Assembly: GCA_032988165.1 (NCBI GenBank)
Contig: JANTQF010000165.1
Coordinates: 1-64,000, forward strand
Length of the DNA: 64,000 bases
Direction of reading: 5' to 3'
Source of the DNA: Emmonsiellopsis sp. PD_33
Lineage: Eukaryota > Ascomycota > Eurotiomycetes > Onygenales > Ajellomycetaceae
The notes below the pieces were generated by a model that was not told the DNA's origin, did not search any database, and worked only from the letters and a program-made list of their open reading frames with translations. Made by a program: the position numbers and the translations under genes. Of this stretch, positions 10,101 through 21,894 are shown piece by piece (position 1 is the stretch's first letter; every line of letters starts with the position of its first letter).

Positions 10101-11005
10101 TTGCTGACCGTGTAAGCCCAGGCGTGGAGGTTCTACTAGGTGCACCATGCGTTGAGTGAACAGGAGAATCGGCTCGGAAAGATTCCGCGGCAGGTATGTT
10201 CGAGAAATCCCTTGGGGTTGAACCTTCGCTCAACATTTGATGTAGTCGTTCAATCCCTGATCGGTCCATAGGCGAACCAGCACGTTCTGATGGGGTTGGA
10301 GCAGATGCGCCTGCTAAAAGACCGGGATTAGACTGGACGAAGTTGGCCCACGATTGGGCATCAAACTCCTGCGGCATCATATTGCTCGACTCTCTGTATC
10401 TTTGCATATTGCTGAGATATTCGTTCTGGTAAATTGTCGGGACTGGTACCAGTCGTAGTTTCACCTCGAGAGTTTCCTGTGCACCTTTTGAGAAAAGACC
10501 AAAGACATTCTTGCAGACCTTCCCAGTAACCATAGTTTTCGACTGATGGGCGGGGGCATCGGGTGTGGGTGAGGCCGAGGCCAAAACCCAGGATAACATT
10601 CCCTGTCCAACCAGTGGTGTCTCATACTCGGAATAGTCGTATGCATAAATGGTATAATCTCGACCAAGTTTGGCAACCAATTCGGGACTGTTGGCAGAAA
10701 ATAAATTAGGCAACCACCGAGTGGGAGAATATGCGTATGATTCCTACCTGGCGGATACGATAGCCTGAATGCATGTTTTGAGTTCAATAACCCCAACCTG
10801 GGTCTCTTCGTCGATGAAGGCTGTTTGGATATCGATGAGATGTGGCCACCGGGCAAGGCAGTTTGTCTTATTCTCGCTGTCGAATGTGTAGAGGACCTTG
10901 ACTGTAACAAAATTAGTTAAGAGCGGATTTAATGCTTAGATGGTGGTTGTCGTCCAATCACGTACGCCTCATATTCCGGACCGAGATGCCATCCTCAGAT
11001 GCCAT
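7153..11005 (-). CDS. ams2: GATA-type zinc-finger transcription factor, Ams2-like
   Basis: Predicted 1,225-residue nuclear regulator. Minus-strand exons in order are 10966-11005, 10748-10901, 8691-10687 and 7153-8639. The N-terminal 100 residues (SVRNMR, then HLIDIQTAFIDEET) form a conserved region of the fungal family. A long disordered Ser/Pro-rich stretch follows. The zinc finger has CENC at 657-660, then TPTWRRAW, and is completed across the last intron by CNPC at 729-732 and GLW. The loop between the cysteine pairs is 68 residues, against 17-18 in ordinary GATA fingers. A basic segment after the finger (KPPSKEKRKRKTRQKK) is a likely nuclear signal. The acidic Ser-rich C-terminus may be regulatory. 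The fission yeast relative Ams2 controls histone genes and CENP-A loading; that role here is inferred. The start is set by the ATG opening the conserved N-terminus. Confidence 0.8.
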
Positions 11006-11786
11006 CTTGGCGGAACGTCGTTAGCTGGGACCAGCAGCTGCAAAACGAATACGGACGTTAACAGGTTTGGGTATGTAAGGAGATGCTGAAGTTAGATATG
11101 GCGTTTGAAGGGTCTGTATCAGGAGTTTGGAGTGGTAGTTGTGTTTTGGCTGGCATAAAAAGGTACGCTTAAACGGGTCACGTCAAACAAGCGGGATAAG
11201 CGGTAACGCTCAGGATTGACGAATTGGCGGAGAACGTGATCGTATAGCAGATGGATAGGTTGATGCTAATATTCCGGTGAATCGAAAGACGGCCGTGGCA
11301 GAGGAAAGACGGAGTGAATCGAGGGTATCGGAGGAGATATACGACGCCGTGTTGAACTGATACACGCGACTAGGTACAGCACAAACAAACAGAAAGCAAT
11401 TGAAATCCAACAGGAGCAGTAGCAAAACAATCCTCACCACCCCGAATTGCTGGCCGGGACAACAATTGCAAGAGGATGGGAGGCTGGGAGGAGGAGAGAG
11501 AAGAGAGAAGAGAAGAATCGACGTGAAGGAGGAGGACGCGGTTGGATGCCCGCCGCTGACCTAAGCAGCCCAGCCCTAAATCCGCGTTGGGCTGGACGCG
11601 TCGGGGTCACGTGCGCGTACCTCGGCACTCGCAACAACAATACTCCGGGGCAGGTCTCGTGACGCGACGCTAGTCCGAATCAGGCAACCGGCAACCTCAC
11701 CTCTCGAGCGCGCGAATTCTCTGTTGATATCAACTCTGCCGTCGAGAATCCGTTCCTCCAGCGCCCTTTTATACCCGCCAGCCACC
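11006..11786. promoter_or_regulatory. Divergent promoter interval, ams2-like / smd2
   Basis: A 781-base head-to-head interval. It holds a CACGTG palindrome at 11608-11613 and a GA-rich stretch near 11480-11540. The small frames inside it (for example 11434-11640 minus) overlap each other and look like chance frames in GC-rich DNA. Confidence 0.5.
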
Positions 11787-12562
11787 ATGTCCGACACAAA
11801 GATCCAGTGCGTAGCTCGCCCGCCCCTGTCCCCGCATGACTCACCCTAATTCTCCGCTTCACACCTCCATGGTGTGCTGCATCCTGGTTCGCCCGTGCTC
11901 TGGCTGCCGCTACATGTGCTGACCTGCTATCCTTTGCTTTTCCATAGAGATCTTCTCAACAAGCCTCGCAGTGAGCTCACGTACGTTATCCCCGCCGTCG
12001 CCTTGGCTTTGCTATTATTGCCACCTCGCCATCTCTCACCTCTTGGCCCGTGTTTTATCTGATGTTCTGCTTGGCATCTATTCTCACGCCTTCTGCTATC
12101 CACGCCCAACCATTGCCCAGCGAACTATATGCTATCTGGCCAAAACTAACCCCGCACTTTTGCATGTCTATACAGGGAATACGAAATCGCTGTCTTGGAA
12201 GAACATGAGCTCACCTCCGGCCCCCTCTCCATCCTCCAAACGGCAACCCGCTCACATTCGCAAGTCCTAATCTCATGCCGGAATAACCGCAAGCTGCTGG
12301 CGCGAGTCAAGGCTTTCGACAGACACTGTAACATGGTCCTAGAGAATGTCAAGGAAATGTGGACAGAGAAACCAAAGGGAGGAAAGGGGAAGGGTGTGAA
12401 CAAAGATCGGTTTGTCAGCAAGATGTATGTCCACCCTCGATTGGGTCGCGATGCGGCTGTTCACTTCGATAAACCCCACCTGCCCCTAATATCTAACGAC
12501 TTATTTGCGTCTACCACAGGTTCCTGAGAGGCGACTCTGTTATTTTGGTCCTGTTGAGTTGA
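11787..12562 (+). CDS. smd2: Small nuclear ribonucleoprotein SmD2
   Basis: Core Sm protein of the spliceosomal snRNP ring, 114 residues. Coding exons are 11787-11806, 11948-11980, 12176-12424 and 12520-12562. The first two exons are tiny (20 and 33 bases), typical of intron-rich small RNA-processing genes in these fungi. Exon 3 has the Sm1 motif ([40 protein letters not shown]) and exon 4 supplies the Sm2 strand ([11 protein letters not shown]). The charged loop [15 protein letters not shown] between the motifs is typical of SmD2. It acts with SmD1 and the other Sm proteins on U1, U2, U4 and U5 RNAs. The start has a good ACC context. Confidence 0.93.
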
Positions 12563-13858
12563 TCGAATGCCACGATGCTTTCTCCTTGCCGACAACTTCC
12601 CGCATCTGTCGGATGGTAGCGCCATCCAGGCCACCGTGCTGGAAGATACCTTTTACATACTACATTATACGCAATCGGCGGCCTTGGATCAAGGCTCTAG
12701 GTTACAAACCCCAATGTAACCGACCACATCCCCCGCAGCCAAAGCCATGTTCGCCATCCGGAAGCGACCGAAAAAAGCCAAGGAAACTCCTTTCCTCCTT
12801 CTGGAATCCTTCTTTCTCGAAATACCCATGTACCGAATATGATCAACCCAATTCAAATTCCTCATATTTCTGGCGTCCGCGGCGTTGCTGTCATTTTACA
12901 TTCCCCCCGACCTTTCTTTCTCCGGTCATATATCGCCGGGTTCAAGATGTTACGATCTAGGAGGCGTAAGGAAAAGGAATAAAACTCTATGGCTGTTGTT
13001 CGGGGAGGGGAAACCAATATTTATCTTTCTTTCTTTTTCTTTTTTTTACCTAGCTCACTTTCATGCCAATTAATCATACCTCTGTTGAGCTATATAACAT
13101 TTTCTTTCTTGTCATACCCATTGTAAAACTACACCCGATTGACTTGTCGGCTCTAGTCTCTGGCGCAATGCACAAATGAATCACGGCATGATAAAGTCCT
13201 TGTGGTTTGTGGACTGAGGCCAAAATCGAGGCGCGGCATTAGCGAAGGGAGGCAGGGCAGGCAGCAGCGCTGATGGCACAGCAAATACTTAAACCCTGCA
13301 ATGGTAATCACAGATAGCTCATCACGCAGTCCATGCTCGGGCTACTAATAACTTCTTACTTCCTTGCCGCCCGGGCATAAATTCGCAAGCAAATCCCCCC
13401 CCCTTAAGCCCCAGCAATCAGCGGATTTCAAAAAGGATGAACTGTTTCATGTCATCATTCCAATATTTTATTTTACAATATATATAAATATACAACCCAG
13501 ATAGATAGACAGATAGAGGCCGCACCATTTCCCCCGTTTTGGATATCATACATCGTCCGACCACCCCACCCCGCCTGCACACATAAACACCGTTCCGTAG
13601 GTAGACCAAGATAGAGAAATCAGAAACCAATCGCCTTTAAAAAAAAAAAAAAAAAACAAGGAACAGTAGAAAGAAAAAAGCATACGCCGTGCCTCATGCA
13701 AAGTATACATTATTATCCCGGCAAATCTGTGGCTGAGACAAAATATGGGTGTTGGGGGGGGGGGGGGGAAATATTAAATAGGAAAATAAAATGTCCGGGA
13801 ACCAGAGGAAACATATACAAACGAAAGTTAGGGTGGCGTTTTGTTGAACAGAGAGCAA
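12563..13858. other. Convergent spacer between smd2 and mip1
   Basis: No gene is supported in these 1,296 bases. It holds an 18-base A run (13639-13656), a GATA/GACA microsatellite (about 13500-13517) and a 15-base G run (13754-13768). The frame at 12505-12960 overlaps the last smd2 exon in another frame and is not coding. Confidence 0.55.
13754..13768 (+). repeat. 15-base G homopolymer
   Basis: Uninterrupted G run in the 3' flank of mip1. Length is likely to vary between strains and between sequencing assemblies. Confidence 0.8.
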
Positions 13859-16800
13859 TCACAGCCCAGCTGAAGGCCGAGGTTTCCACGCATGTTGCCG
13901 GTGTAAATTTACATGCGGGGACGCACCCTTCCCGGTATTTAGAAGGGCAGGCTGGACTTCCATGAGGAAGGCCCGTTGCGGTTCGGCATGCGCTGGCATT
14001 GTGGACTTTGTGCGGGATTGGCGGAGGGAGCGAGTTGAAGATGACGAGGAAGTGTTGGTAGAAGAGGGCGGGGAATTTTTCTTTGTTAATCCTCTGATTA
14101 TTTCACGGAGTTCTTTGTCGTCGCTGCAAATCTGGGCTTTGATGAAGGTGGGGTCTTTCGAGCCTTCGAGCGCGGACATTACGGGTTTTCGGGGAGAGTA
14201 GGGGTATTTTTCGGGCTTTGGGGGGAGGATAGGAGTGATAGAGGGGTCGAGGTAGGCTTCGGAGCCCTTTTCGAGAAGTTGATTGATGTCCAGGCTTTCG
14301 CCGTGCGGGATTTTGTTGGGGTGGGATGGGGTGATGCAGTCCATGTCTACCTCTTTTCGTAGGACTTTGTCGATATCAACGGCAGAGAAATAAGCGCATG
14401 ATTGCGGGAGGTCGTCGATGCCCATTTGTTGCGAGAACATGGCACGTGTCCAGAGATTGGCGATTTGTAGGGCCATGGCTGCGCGGTACTGATCGTGTTC
14501 TTTGACGAGATACCTAATTTCATCGTGCACTGTGATTGCAAGACGCGCATCTATGTTGAAGCGACGGATGAGAAAGTCCATGGAGATAATAAGTAGGTGC
14601 AGGTAGTCTACGCCTGATGACTGGATGGCCCAGTTGATGCGCGAAGTCATGAAGCTTCCCTTGTTGATGAAGCGGCGCATCAGAGCCTCTGTAATACCAG
14701 CTCCGAGTACTGGGGTCCTCGGCCTTTCTTGCTCTGCAAATTCTTCTAGCTTGTTGAAGACAAACGATTCAGTGCCTCCTCGCCAGAAGGGACTGTCACT
14801 GAGGATCTTTCGGTTTGTTCGTGCACCTTTGGTTTCCTTATAGAGTTTGGCAGCAACTAATTTTGTCTCCTGTTCTGAAATAGAAGGGTTGAATTGTCGA
14901 AGGAGGGTCGCTGCGAATTTAAGACCCGCTCCGTATATTCGTCCGTAGTTGAAGATTTTAGCATCATTCCGAGATATGCCTAAGATCTTGGCTGTTTTCG
15001 AATGCAGATCCGTTCCAGCCGCCTTGGTGCCTTCCAGTGTCATGAATCCGATAGCATTACCTCCATGAATCTGGAATTGCGCGTCACCAACAAGGCTAGC
15101 AATCCATAGTTCTTCAGAATCAACATCAGCACCAACAAAAACATAACCAGGAGGCGCTTTAACCATAGCTTTAAGTTCGGAGCCTACTCGGTTTGCCTTC
15201 GCGTTGCTCGCAGTCAGCCAAGTGTTTTCCACGGCTCGTCGAGTTATGGTCCCCATGGGGATGATTTGGGGTAATATGTATCCCTGTTTTAATGATGGAT
15301 TGGATGCCGATAGCCCCTTGACTGCTTCGATATCGTTCTCGTATACAACCAGCTGGCTCGTAATCCGATCCCTTGCGCTGATCCAATAGGAGCACGATGC
15401 ATTCATTTCCAGGGCCTCTTTCGCTAGAGGGAATTGGGAAGAAAGTTTGCCCCCTTCGAAGTACTGCAAATAGCTTTTTGCAAGGGGATTCACGCAACGT
15501 GCGTCTGGGCCATCTTTGTGCGGGAGCTTGAAATATACATGCTCTCTATCATCACGAAGAGCCAAGTTTTTTTCTTCGGCCATGTTGCATGGCACGACTG
15601 CCTGGTTATCGAACTGTTTCAATTCTGTCTGAGGAACACGAAAGGTCCAACCATAAGTATCGGACCAGAAGAGTGGATACCCAAGCCAGCAGAGCTTAAG
15701 GAGAATTGGTGCTAGTCGTGTGCGAACGCTGAGATTGATACTGGAAGTCGAAGTCGGGAAAAGGCCCTTGTACCACTTCGGCATACCAGGCATTTTTTGC
15801 CTTGCAGCAGGACGGGGAGGGTCACCCTTTTTCTTGCCTTTGACCATTTTGATTTCCTGACCGGACCAGTCCAACTGCTGCAGCCACGGATCGTTCTCGT
15901 ATATTTCAGGCTTGTCCTTGACGGCTAACGCGGCATCACAAAGGTCCATCAACCTTTTTTGTACGGCCTCCAGACGTTGGATATAGGTTCCCTCCGCGTT
16001 CTTTAAATACTCCTCCCACGTGTTGTTGACCGGTAGAATCACAGAAGATAAATGTCGCAAAGCCCCAAAACTGACTGGATGTGGGCATACCTCTAGGAAA
16101 TTCGGGAAAACTTTTTTGTAAACACGGTGGGTAATTGAAACATCGGCCGCACAATAATCGAGAAGCTCGTCCAGGCGCTCCACAATACCCTCACGATTGA
16201 GCTCGCCAAAATGATCTCTCTGCGCTTTGTCAATAGTAACATTGCAATGGAATTTAGCAACATCGCGTAGTGAGTTAATAGAGCTCCTGCCAACCCAGAG
16301 TTCCTCTTCTTCGTCCGTAAGAAGCTTATTTTCAAGCAGAGTAGCAAGTTCAACGGAGTTATTCTCTCTTAGCAATTTATCCCTTAAATCACGGTTTTTT
16401 TTAAGCCGCATCCACGTAGGCCTTTGCTGGGAACACATTCCGTTCACGGCAACATGGAGGGACATCGTGTCTAGGAAGAAGTTCCGAGTTTGGTCCATGC
16501 TGTACTCTTCCAATATCCTTGCGCGATCATAGCCAACATTGTGTCCCACAATAATTCTAGATTGGGATGGCGATCCGAGGGGTACGAGTTGTTGCTGGTT
16601 GCTGGATTCGCCGAGGAGATACGGCGACAACCAGGCATACCATGCATCCGGGCTCGCGGCGCAAGCCATAACGGCAAACGGAGACTCTTTCCACATCACT
16701 TCCGTATCGAACGTCAACATCTCTGCGTCGGGCGCATCGATAGCTTCGGTGGTCCCGTCCGGATAGTACTTTGTCCACCCACTCCTTCGCACCCACTTCA

Positions 16801-17333
16801 ACGGCGCAGGTGGAAGATCGACTCTGGCATACGTTTTTGCATTGCTCAGATAGGGCTCCGCGGCGTCCATTCCCAATTTGTAAAAGTGTTCATCCATCGA
16901 CTGGCCTTTTAGCGAAGGGATATCGAATGCGATGGGATCTGAGCCATCCTGGGTTCTGCCAAGTAGGTCGTGGCGCGAGAGGTGGTCCTTCGCAAGTGCG
17001 ACTAAATCCGGATTTGGGGGTGTTGGATCCTTTAGGAAAACCTGCGAATGGACATAGCTACTCAACTGTTGGACTCCGATCTCGTTAAACCGTGCCGTGG
17101 AGGGAACTGGTATGTGGAATTAGTTATAAGGCCGCAGTAACAGGTGCATCGCACAACATACTGGCAAGAGATTGGAGCTTTCCACCCTCGTCGGAGGCAG
17201 TTGAAGCAGCATTAGCGTACCATCGTATGCCCGCAAGCCGGTATCTATGATGCCGGACTGCGACGGAGAGGCGAAGAGGACGTGGAGATGCCCGCAGCAC
17301 ACCCCTCGAGGTTGTGCATGATGACAGGAGCAT
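13859..17333 (-). CDS. mip1: Mitochondrial DNA polymerase gamma (Mip1)
   Basis: Catalytic subunit replicating mitochondrial DNA, 1,139 residues. Exons on the minus strand are 17162-17333 and 13859-17106, with a 55-base intron. Exon 1 encodes an Arg/Ser-rich, acid-poor presequence (SCTTSRGVLRASPRPLRLSV) for mitochondrial import. The exonuclease domain begins with motif I FDTEV (D191, E193). Family A polymerase motifs follow: motif A VGADVDSEELWIASL, motif B around KIFNYGRIYGAG, and motif C VHDE (H918, D919, E920). About 219 residues follow motif C. This is the C-terminal extension known in fungal Mip1 but not animal POLG; its end (polar, S/T-rich) is poorly conserved. The two exons join at the conserved FNEIGVQQLS segment, supporting the splice. 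All catalytic residues I can check are intact. Confidence 0.94.
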
Positions 17334-18426
17334 CCTTGGGAGGTAGGGAGATTGCCGCTATAACATTATGGTGGATCTTCCAATTCCAGCGCGCAACCCA
17401 ATAGTCGACAATGAAAGCGACTTGACGTGCGTCGATGGAGAGGAGACCGGGTTCTGTCGTCTCGTCCACTCGACTTCTGTTCTGCGTCCTGTCCGGATGC
17501 GCAAAAAAGGGAGAAGCGGGATTACATAACCAGGAAATCGGGAACAACTATTGTCCGACTACCGGATCATGTGACTCACAGTTCGCCACTAGCCCGATAC
17601 GGCACGCATAATGCCGGGCGGAACAACATTGATCCAGGCCGCCTTTGAGCCGCCTCCAACGTCGTTTAAATCTCGACGACGACATCATCTCTGTTTGAAG
17701 TTGTCTGCTTCATCTCCCGGCCGTCCCCCGTCTTAATGGGCCGTGATATCGCCTGTCGCTCAGCTATTAGCCGCATTCCCCGACCGCTATCTGCCCGTTC
17801 TGCTCCAGTTCCCCCAATGCAATAGCTGGCTCTCTCGCCTCCTCGCTCCCTTCCCCGCCCGCCCGTCTGGGTCGTCTCCGGGATTCACACTCATACGCCA
17901 ACTTTTACCCCGAATACTCCCAACGCCTAGGCTGCCAACTTTCCGCTATTCCGTCCTTATTTGGCTTGTGCCTTGATCTGCATGTGCCAATCTGCACTAG
18001 CCGACGCTTTTGGGACATTCGCAGGCCAAAGACTGTTGTCGCGGGATATCCCCCGAGGAAACGTCCGCCAACCCTCCCTAATACAATATAGCTACTTGGT
18101 GCGGCTAGAGCGCGGCCTACTTTACCTACCAGAGCCAATACCCGTTTCGTTTCCTTCGAACCGCAGCCTGAATTCTGGCTTGCCTCACTCTTGCTTTCCT
18201 TATTTCGATCTGCGGTGAAACTCGCATGGTATAGACATTTTACCGGGTTGTCCTTCTCCCTGTTAGCTTGGATAAAGGGTGTATACACCAGACTTCCTGC
18301 GCTTTCGCATGACTTGTTATTTCCTTTGCAAAGAAACCCCACCCACGACCTGAACCGAAAAGACGACGCCACTATCGGTGCTTTTAATCTGCCGGATTGT
18401 TGTTACTTGAGCCCTTTTTTCCCCTC
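17334..18426. promoter_or_regulatory. Divergent interval, mip1 / slx8
   Basis: A 1,093-base head-to-head interval. Open frames on both strands (17743-17976 plus, 17905-18372 minus and others) have no domain and no family signal. I treat it as promoter and leader sequence for both genes. Confidence 0.5.
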
Positions 18427-19107
18427 ATGAGCGACTTTTCCTTTGTCGACCTTACATCCTCGTCGCCATCGTCGTCAGCCGACCAAAACCTAGTGACTAT
18501 GTATAGCCACCACCCCAGAAGTCAGCTATCGTTTGATGTGCCCGAGGGTGCTCGATCGCCCAAGAGGCGGCGGCTGGACCACTCTTCTATCGCAGGCCCA
18601 TCTTCGCATCCATCCAGCCATCACCGCCAGTTTAGCATCCCAAACAACGAACCCAACATCGAATCGATCGATCTCACAGAAGTGAACGATGGGCGAGCGT
18701 TATCGAAAGCACTAGCGAAGCAACGAGCCGACGCGATAAAGGCACAGAATTCGCGTGCAGATGAAGCCCGCTCAACTTTGACGGCTTACAAGTGTCCCGT
18801 TTGTATGGATGTGTGCACTGATGCCACATCTACCATATGCGGTATGTACTCGATTTTTGTTTTTGATGCCACCATTTGATGATCAATGGCTAATATCTTT
18901 TTTGTTCTAGGACACCTGTTCTGTCATAAGTGCATTATAGATACCCTACGTTTTGGCGAAGAGCGACGGACACATGATGGACACGGAAAGACACCGCGGG
19001 GCAATTGTCCAGTCTGCCGACAAGTACTCTCCCGTGTAGATGCTCCTGGGCCGAAGCGAAACCTCGTTCCGCTGCAACTTAACCTTACGACGAGGAAACG
19101 AGGATGA
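18427..19107 (+). CDS. slx8: SUMO-targeted ubiquitin ligase, Slx8/RNF4-type RING protein
   Basis: Predicted 203-residue nuclear E3 ligase that ubiquitinates SUMO-modified proteins during repair and replication stress. Exons are 18427-18841 and 18911-19107 (69-base intron). The N-terminal half is disordered and has two SUMO-interaction-like motifs, FVDLT (6-10) and IDLTE (81-85), and a basic patch SPKRRRLD (44-51). The C-terminal C3HC4 RING has C123, C126, C138, H140, C143, C146, C171 and C174, with an inserted charged loop (152-169). The splice falls between C138 and H140. An in-frame ATG 30 bases upstream (18397) would add ten hydrophobic residues; I prefer MSDFS because the SIM follows at once. 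SIMs plus a C-terminal RING point to Slx8/Rfp rather than a generic RING protein, but orthology is inferred. Confidence 0.78.
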
Positions 19108-19504
19108 AAACGAAACCCGTGATGAAATTTTGCCATTAGATCGGCCACCTAACATAGCGATACTGGGAATTGGGTCTTGCATATTACGATGGCGTTACCA
19201 CTGGAATACGGGCATAAGGATAAACGGCGTCCTCCACTTGTTTGTTTTGTTGCGTGAATTTTTTTTATTTTATTGCTTCCAGATACCATTTTGCTTTTCG
19301 GCGGATATTCTGATTATTAACCTCGCGATAAACCATTGGCAATATAGCTGCTTCTATTCTCTATTTCACCAACCCAGCAACAGATGTAGAGAAACACTAA
19401 TAAGAACCTTTGAGTAGGAAATAATCTGATCTAGCCACCAGTACCAAGGGGCCCAAATACACATTCCCAGCTAACCCAACGCCTTGAGAGAGAAAAACCA
19501 CCAA
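19108..19504. other. Convergent spacer after slx8
   Basis: Short interval between the ends of slx8 and the CofD-like gene. It is AT-rich around 19250-19400, as expected of 3' UTRs. No gene is seen. Confidence 0.5.
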
Positions 19505-21129
19505 TTATTTCACACTCCCATTCCCCCCAACCCCCAAGGGCTCCAACGTATTCCTTCTACTCCGCACCGCGCCCAGCCCCCCTCTAACAATCGCATCCCC
19601 CTTCTTCCCCAACACAACCTCCAACGCCTGCGTCAACGCCGTAGCATCATACCTCATCCCAACAACAACCCCATCCCCATTCTCCACCTTCCGCCCATAC
19701 AATCGCATACACTCAATCCCCATCTCCGCCAACCGCTCCCGCTCCACCTGCGGCGTCCCCGGCCCCTCCAGATGCAACAGATGCGTCACATACGACGTAT
19801 ACGGCAAGGAAACAGAGACAGCCGGCTGGGCACTAGATAGTGACGGCAGCACGTGGCGACGACGACCACGGCTCTCCTCGCCAGCGCGCACAATGGCCTC
19901 GATGAAATCGATCGCCGTGAAGGGCCGCGTGCCTACAGGCCCCGTCTCACGATCTAGCGACCCGTTCAGGATGAGGATCTTCTGGCGCGCGCCGCTGTTG
20001 GCGATCGCCTTGCCGACGCCCTTGAGGATTAGCGAGGGGACCAGCGAGGTGTATAGCGAGCCGATGCTGTAGATTATCGCTTGTGAGGTGGATAGCGCGT
20101 CGAGGACGCGCGGGTTCGCGGGGGGCCGGATCTCCTGGCCGTAGGGGTTTATGTACCAGAGGCGGGAGATGCGGGCGGGGAGGTCTTCGGTGGTGGATTT
20201 GCTGAAGGTGATGTTTTTGTTGCGGAGGGTTGGGAGGGAGCCGGGGAGGTGGTTTTCTTCGAAGGGGAGGTCGGCTGAGTTTGAGTCTGAGTCTGAGTCT
20301 GGGCCTTCGTCGCCGTCGGCGAGGAGGAGGCTGGGCCGGCGGAGGGAGGGGATGGGTTGGATGGCTGTTGCTTCGCTGGGGTGGGAGATGCTGTTCTGGC
20401 CGACGATTACGGAGCCGTCGGCGAGCGAGACAGAGATGTGGTGGGAGAAGTTGGAGTTTATGGCGGGGATTACGCGCACGTCGTCTAGGGGTACGTTGCA
20501 GATGCTGCCTAGTAGGTAGATGCCGCTTTCGAGACTGCCGCTGAAGAGGCGGGCGGCTGTTAGGAAGAGGTTGCCTACGCTGGCGGAGGTGAAGTCGAAG
20601 GTGGATGAGGGGGGTCTGGCGCGCTTGAGGATCTCCAGGTTCAGCAGGTTGAAAAAGGAGCGGATTAGTTCCTTTTTCGCGGGTGAGATGGCGTCCCAGA
20701 GGGCAGAAGTGCCTTCGACTATGGAGTACCACTCTGCATGGGCGGCGCTTGCTGATGCGGCTAAGCGGTGGTTGATGAGAGTTTTGATAGCACCCAGCTC
20801 TGAGTATGGCGGACAATCGGGAATTAGGCGGACAAGTCTACCTGTTAAATAATGTTAGTGGATGTTGATATATAGATTCATGTGGTATATAACAGATCAA
20901 AATACGCCGCGATGGCATACTCACTTCGAACATCTCCAATGCCAGGCCCGCCAAACACCCGGATCAGCTCGGAGGAAGAGCCGCCATTGTCGGAAATAGG
21001 GATGATATAGCTCAGCGGGCAATTTTTGCTCTCCCTGACAGCACTGAAAACATCGACAAGGCTGTTCGCTGCGCTTCCGCCGGAAAATACAACGATCCCC
21101 CTGTTGGTTGCAGGAGGAGAGGTTGACAT
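19505..21129 (-). CDS. CofD/YvcK (UPF0052)-like protein
   Basis: Predicted 513-residue protein of the family containing archaeal CofD (phospholactate transferase of F420 synthesis) and bacterial YvcK (UDP-sugar-binding, cell-shape and carbon control). Exons on the minus strand are 20925-21129 and 19505-20841. The N-terminus has the beta-strand/glycine motif GIVVFSGGSAANSLVDVF. It is followed by the family signature PISDNGGSSSELIRVFGGPG and GIGDVRS, joined across the intron to RLVRLIPD. A middle region (IRSFFNLLN, GSLESGIYLLGSICNVPL, VRVIPAIN) continues the fold. An acidic DSDSDSNS repeat interrupts the core at about 260-275. The C-terminus ends in a basic region. Fungi do not make F420, so CofD chemistry is unlikely. 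The fungal role is unknown, and I give no symbol. Confidence 0.82.
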
Positions 21130-21894
21130 TACGCGCCAATGAACGCCAGCGCAGTAATTCGAAAGTTTTAGAATGGATAGAACAGGAAAATAGAAAGAGA
21201 ACTAAGACAGAGGCAGTATAAAGGAATTTATAGATCAATGGTGGTGTTGCTGATCTAAGAGAGGGTCAAAGGACACATTTACTAAACCCAAGGTTCCCTC
21301 TTTGGCGTCGTTTAGTCGCCACCAGATGGGAACAGGGTAAACTTGTCTCAGACACTGGAAGAGAGTGGAAGGATTCTCTGTATAATAAACTGGAAATAGT
21401 ACTCAAAACTGATGCATAAAACCAACATTGAAAGCGAGAATGCGGGAAGATCAGAAAGTTCAGGAGAAAAAAAGTTGAGATACGGCGGAATACGGAGTGC
21501 GAGAAATACGAAAACGAAATACGAGCTGAGAAAATAGGGGGTCAAACCAGGAGTAAAAACACTCTCACCCTTATTAAACAGTTAAACTTACCTTCTTGCC
21601 CGCATTATTTTATATGACTCTCACTTTTACTGCTTTTACTGCTTCTTCATAGGTGGCATCAGACATATTGGCAAAAATGCTGTTTTCTGGGAATATACAC
21701 ATAGTCCTTTCCATGGCGCATCAACCCACGGGCTTAATGTTGAGATGATGCCCACATCTTCCTGCGCAGTTGGACTCGCTGGCTGCGGCTAAAGGTATGT
21801 ACAGGTAAATATAAAGCGACGACATAGGAAAAAGCAGAGTAACTGGATACCATCACTTTCAGGGACAACGGATCCAGGCCAGTTTGGCATTTAC
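21130..21894. other. Spacer upstream of the CofD-like gene
   Basis: 765 bases between the start of the CofD-like gene and the end of the SURNod19-like gene, both on the minus strand. It should hold the promoter of the former and the 3' UTR of the latter. I see no gene; the frame at 21348-21545 minus is hydrophobic but short. Confidence 0.5.

Noticed and set aside
19947..20816. 289-codon minus frame rich in Arg, Pro and His
   Set aside because: Out-of-frame shadow of the CofD-like second exon.
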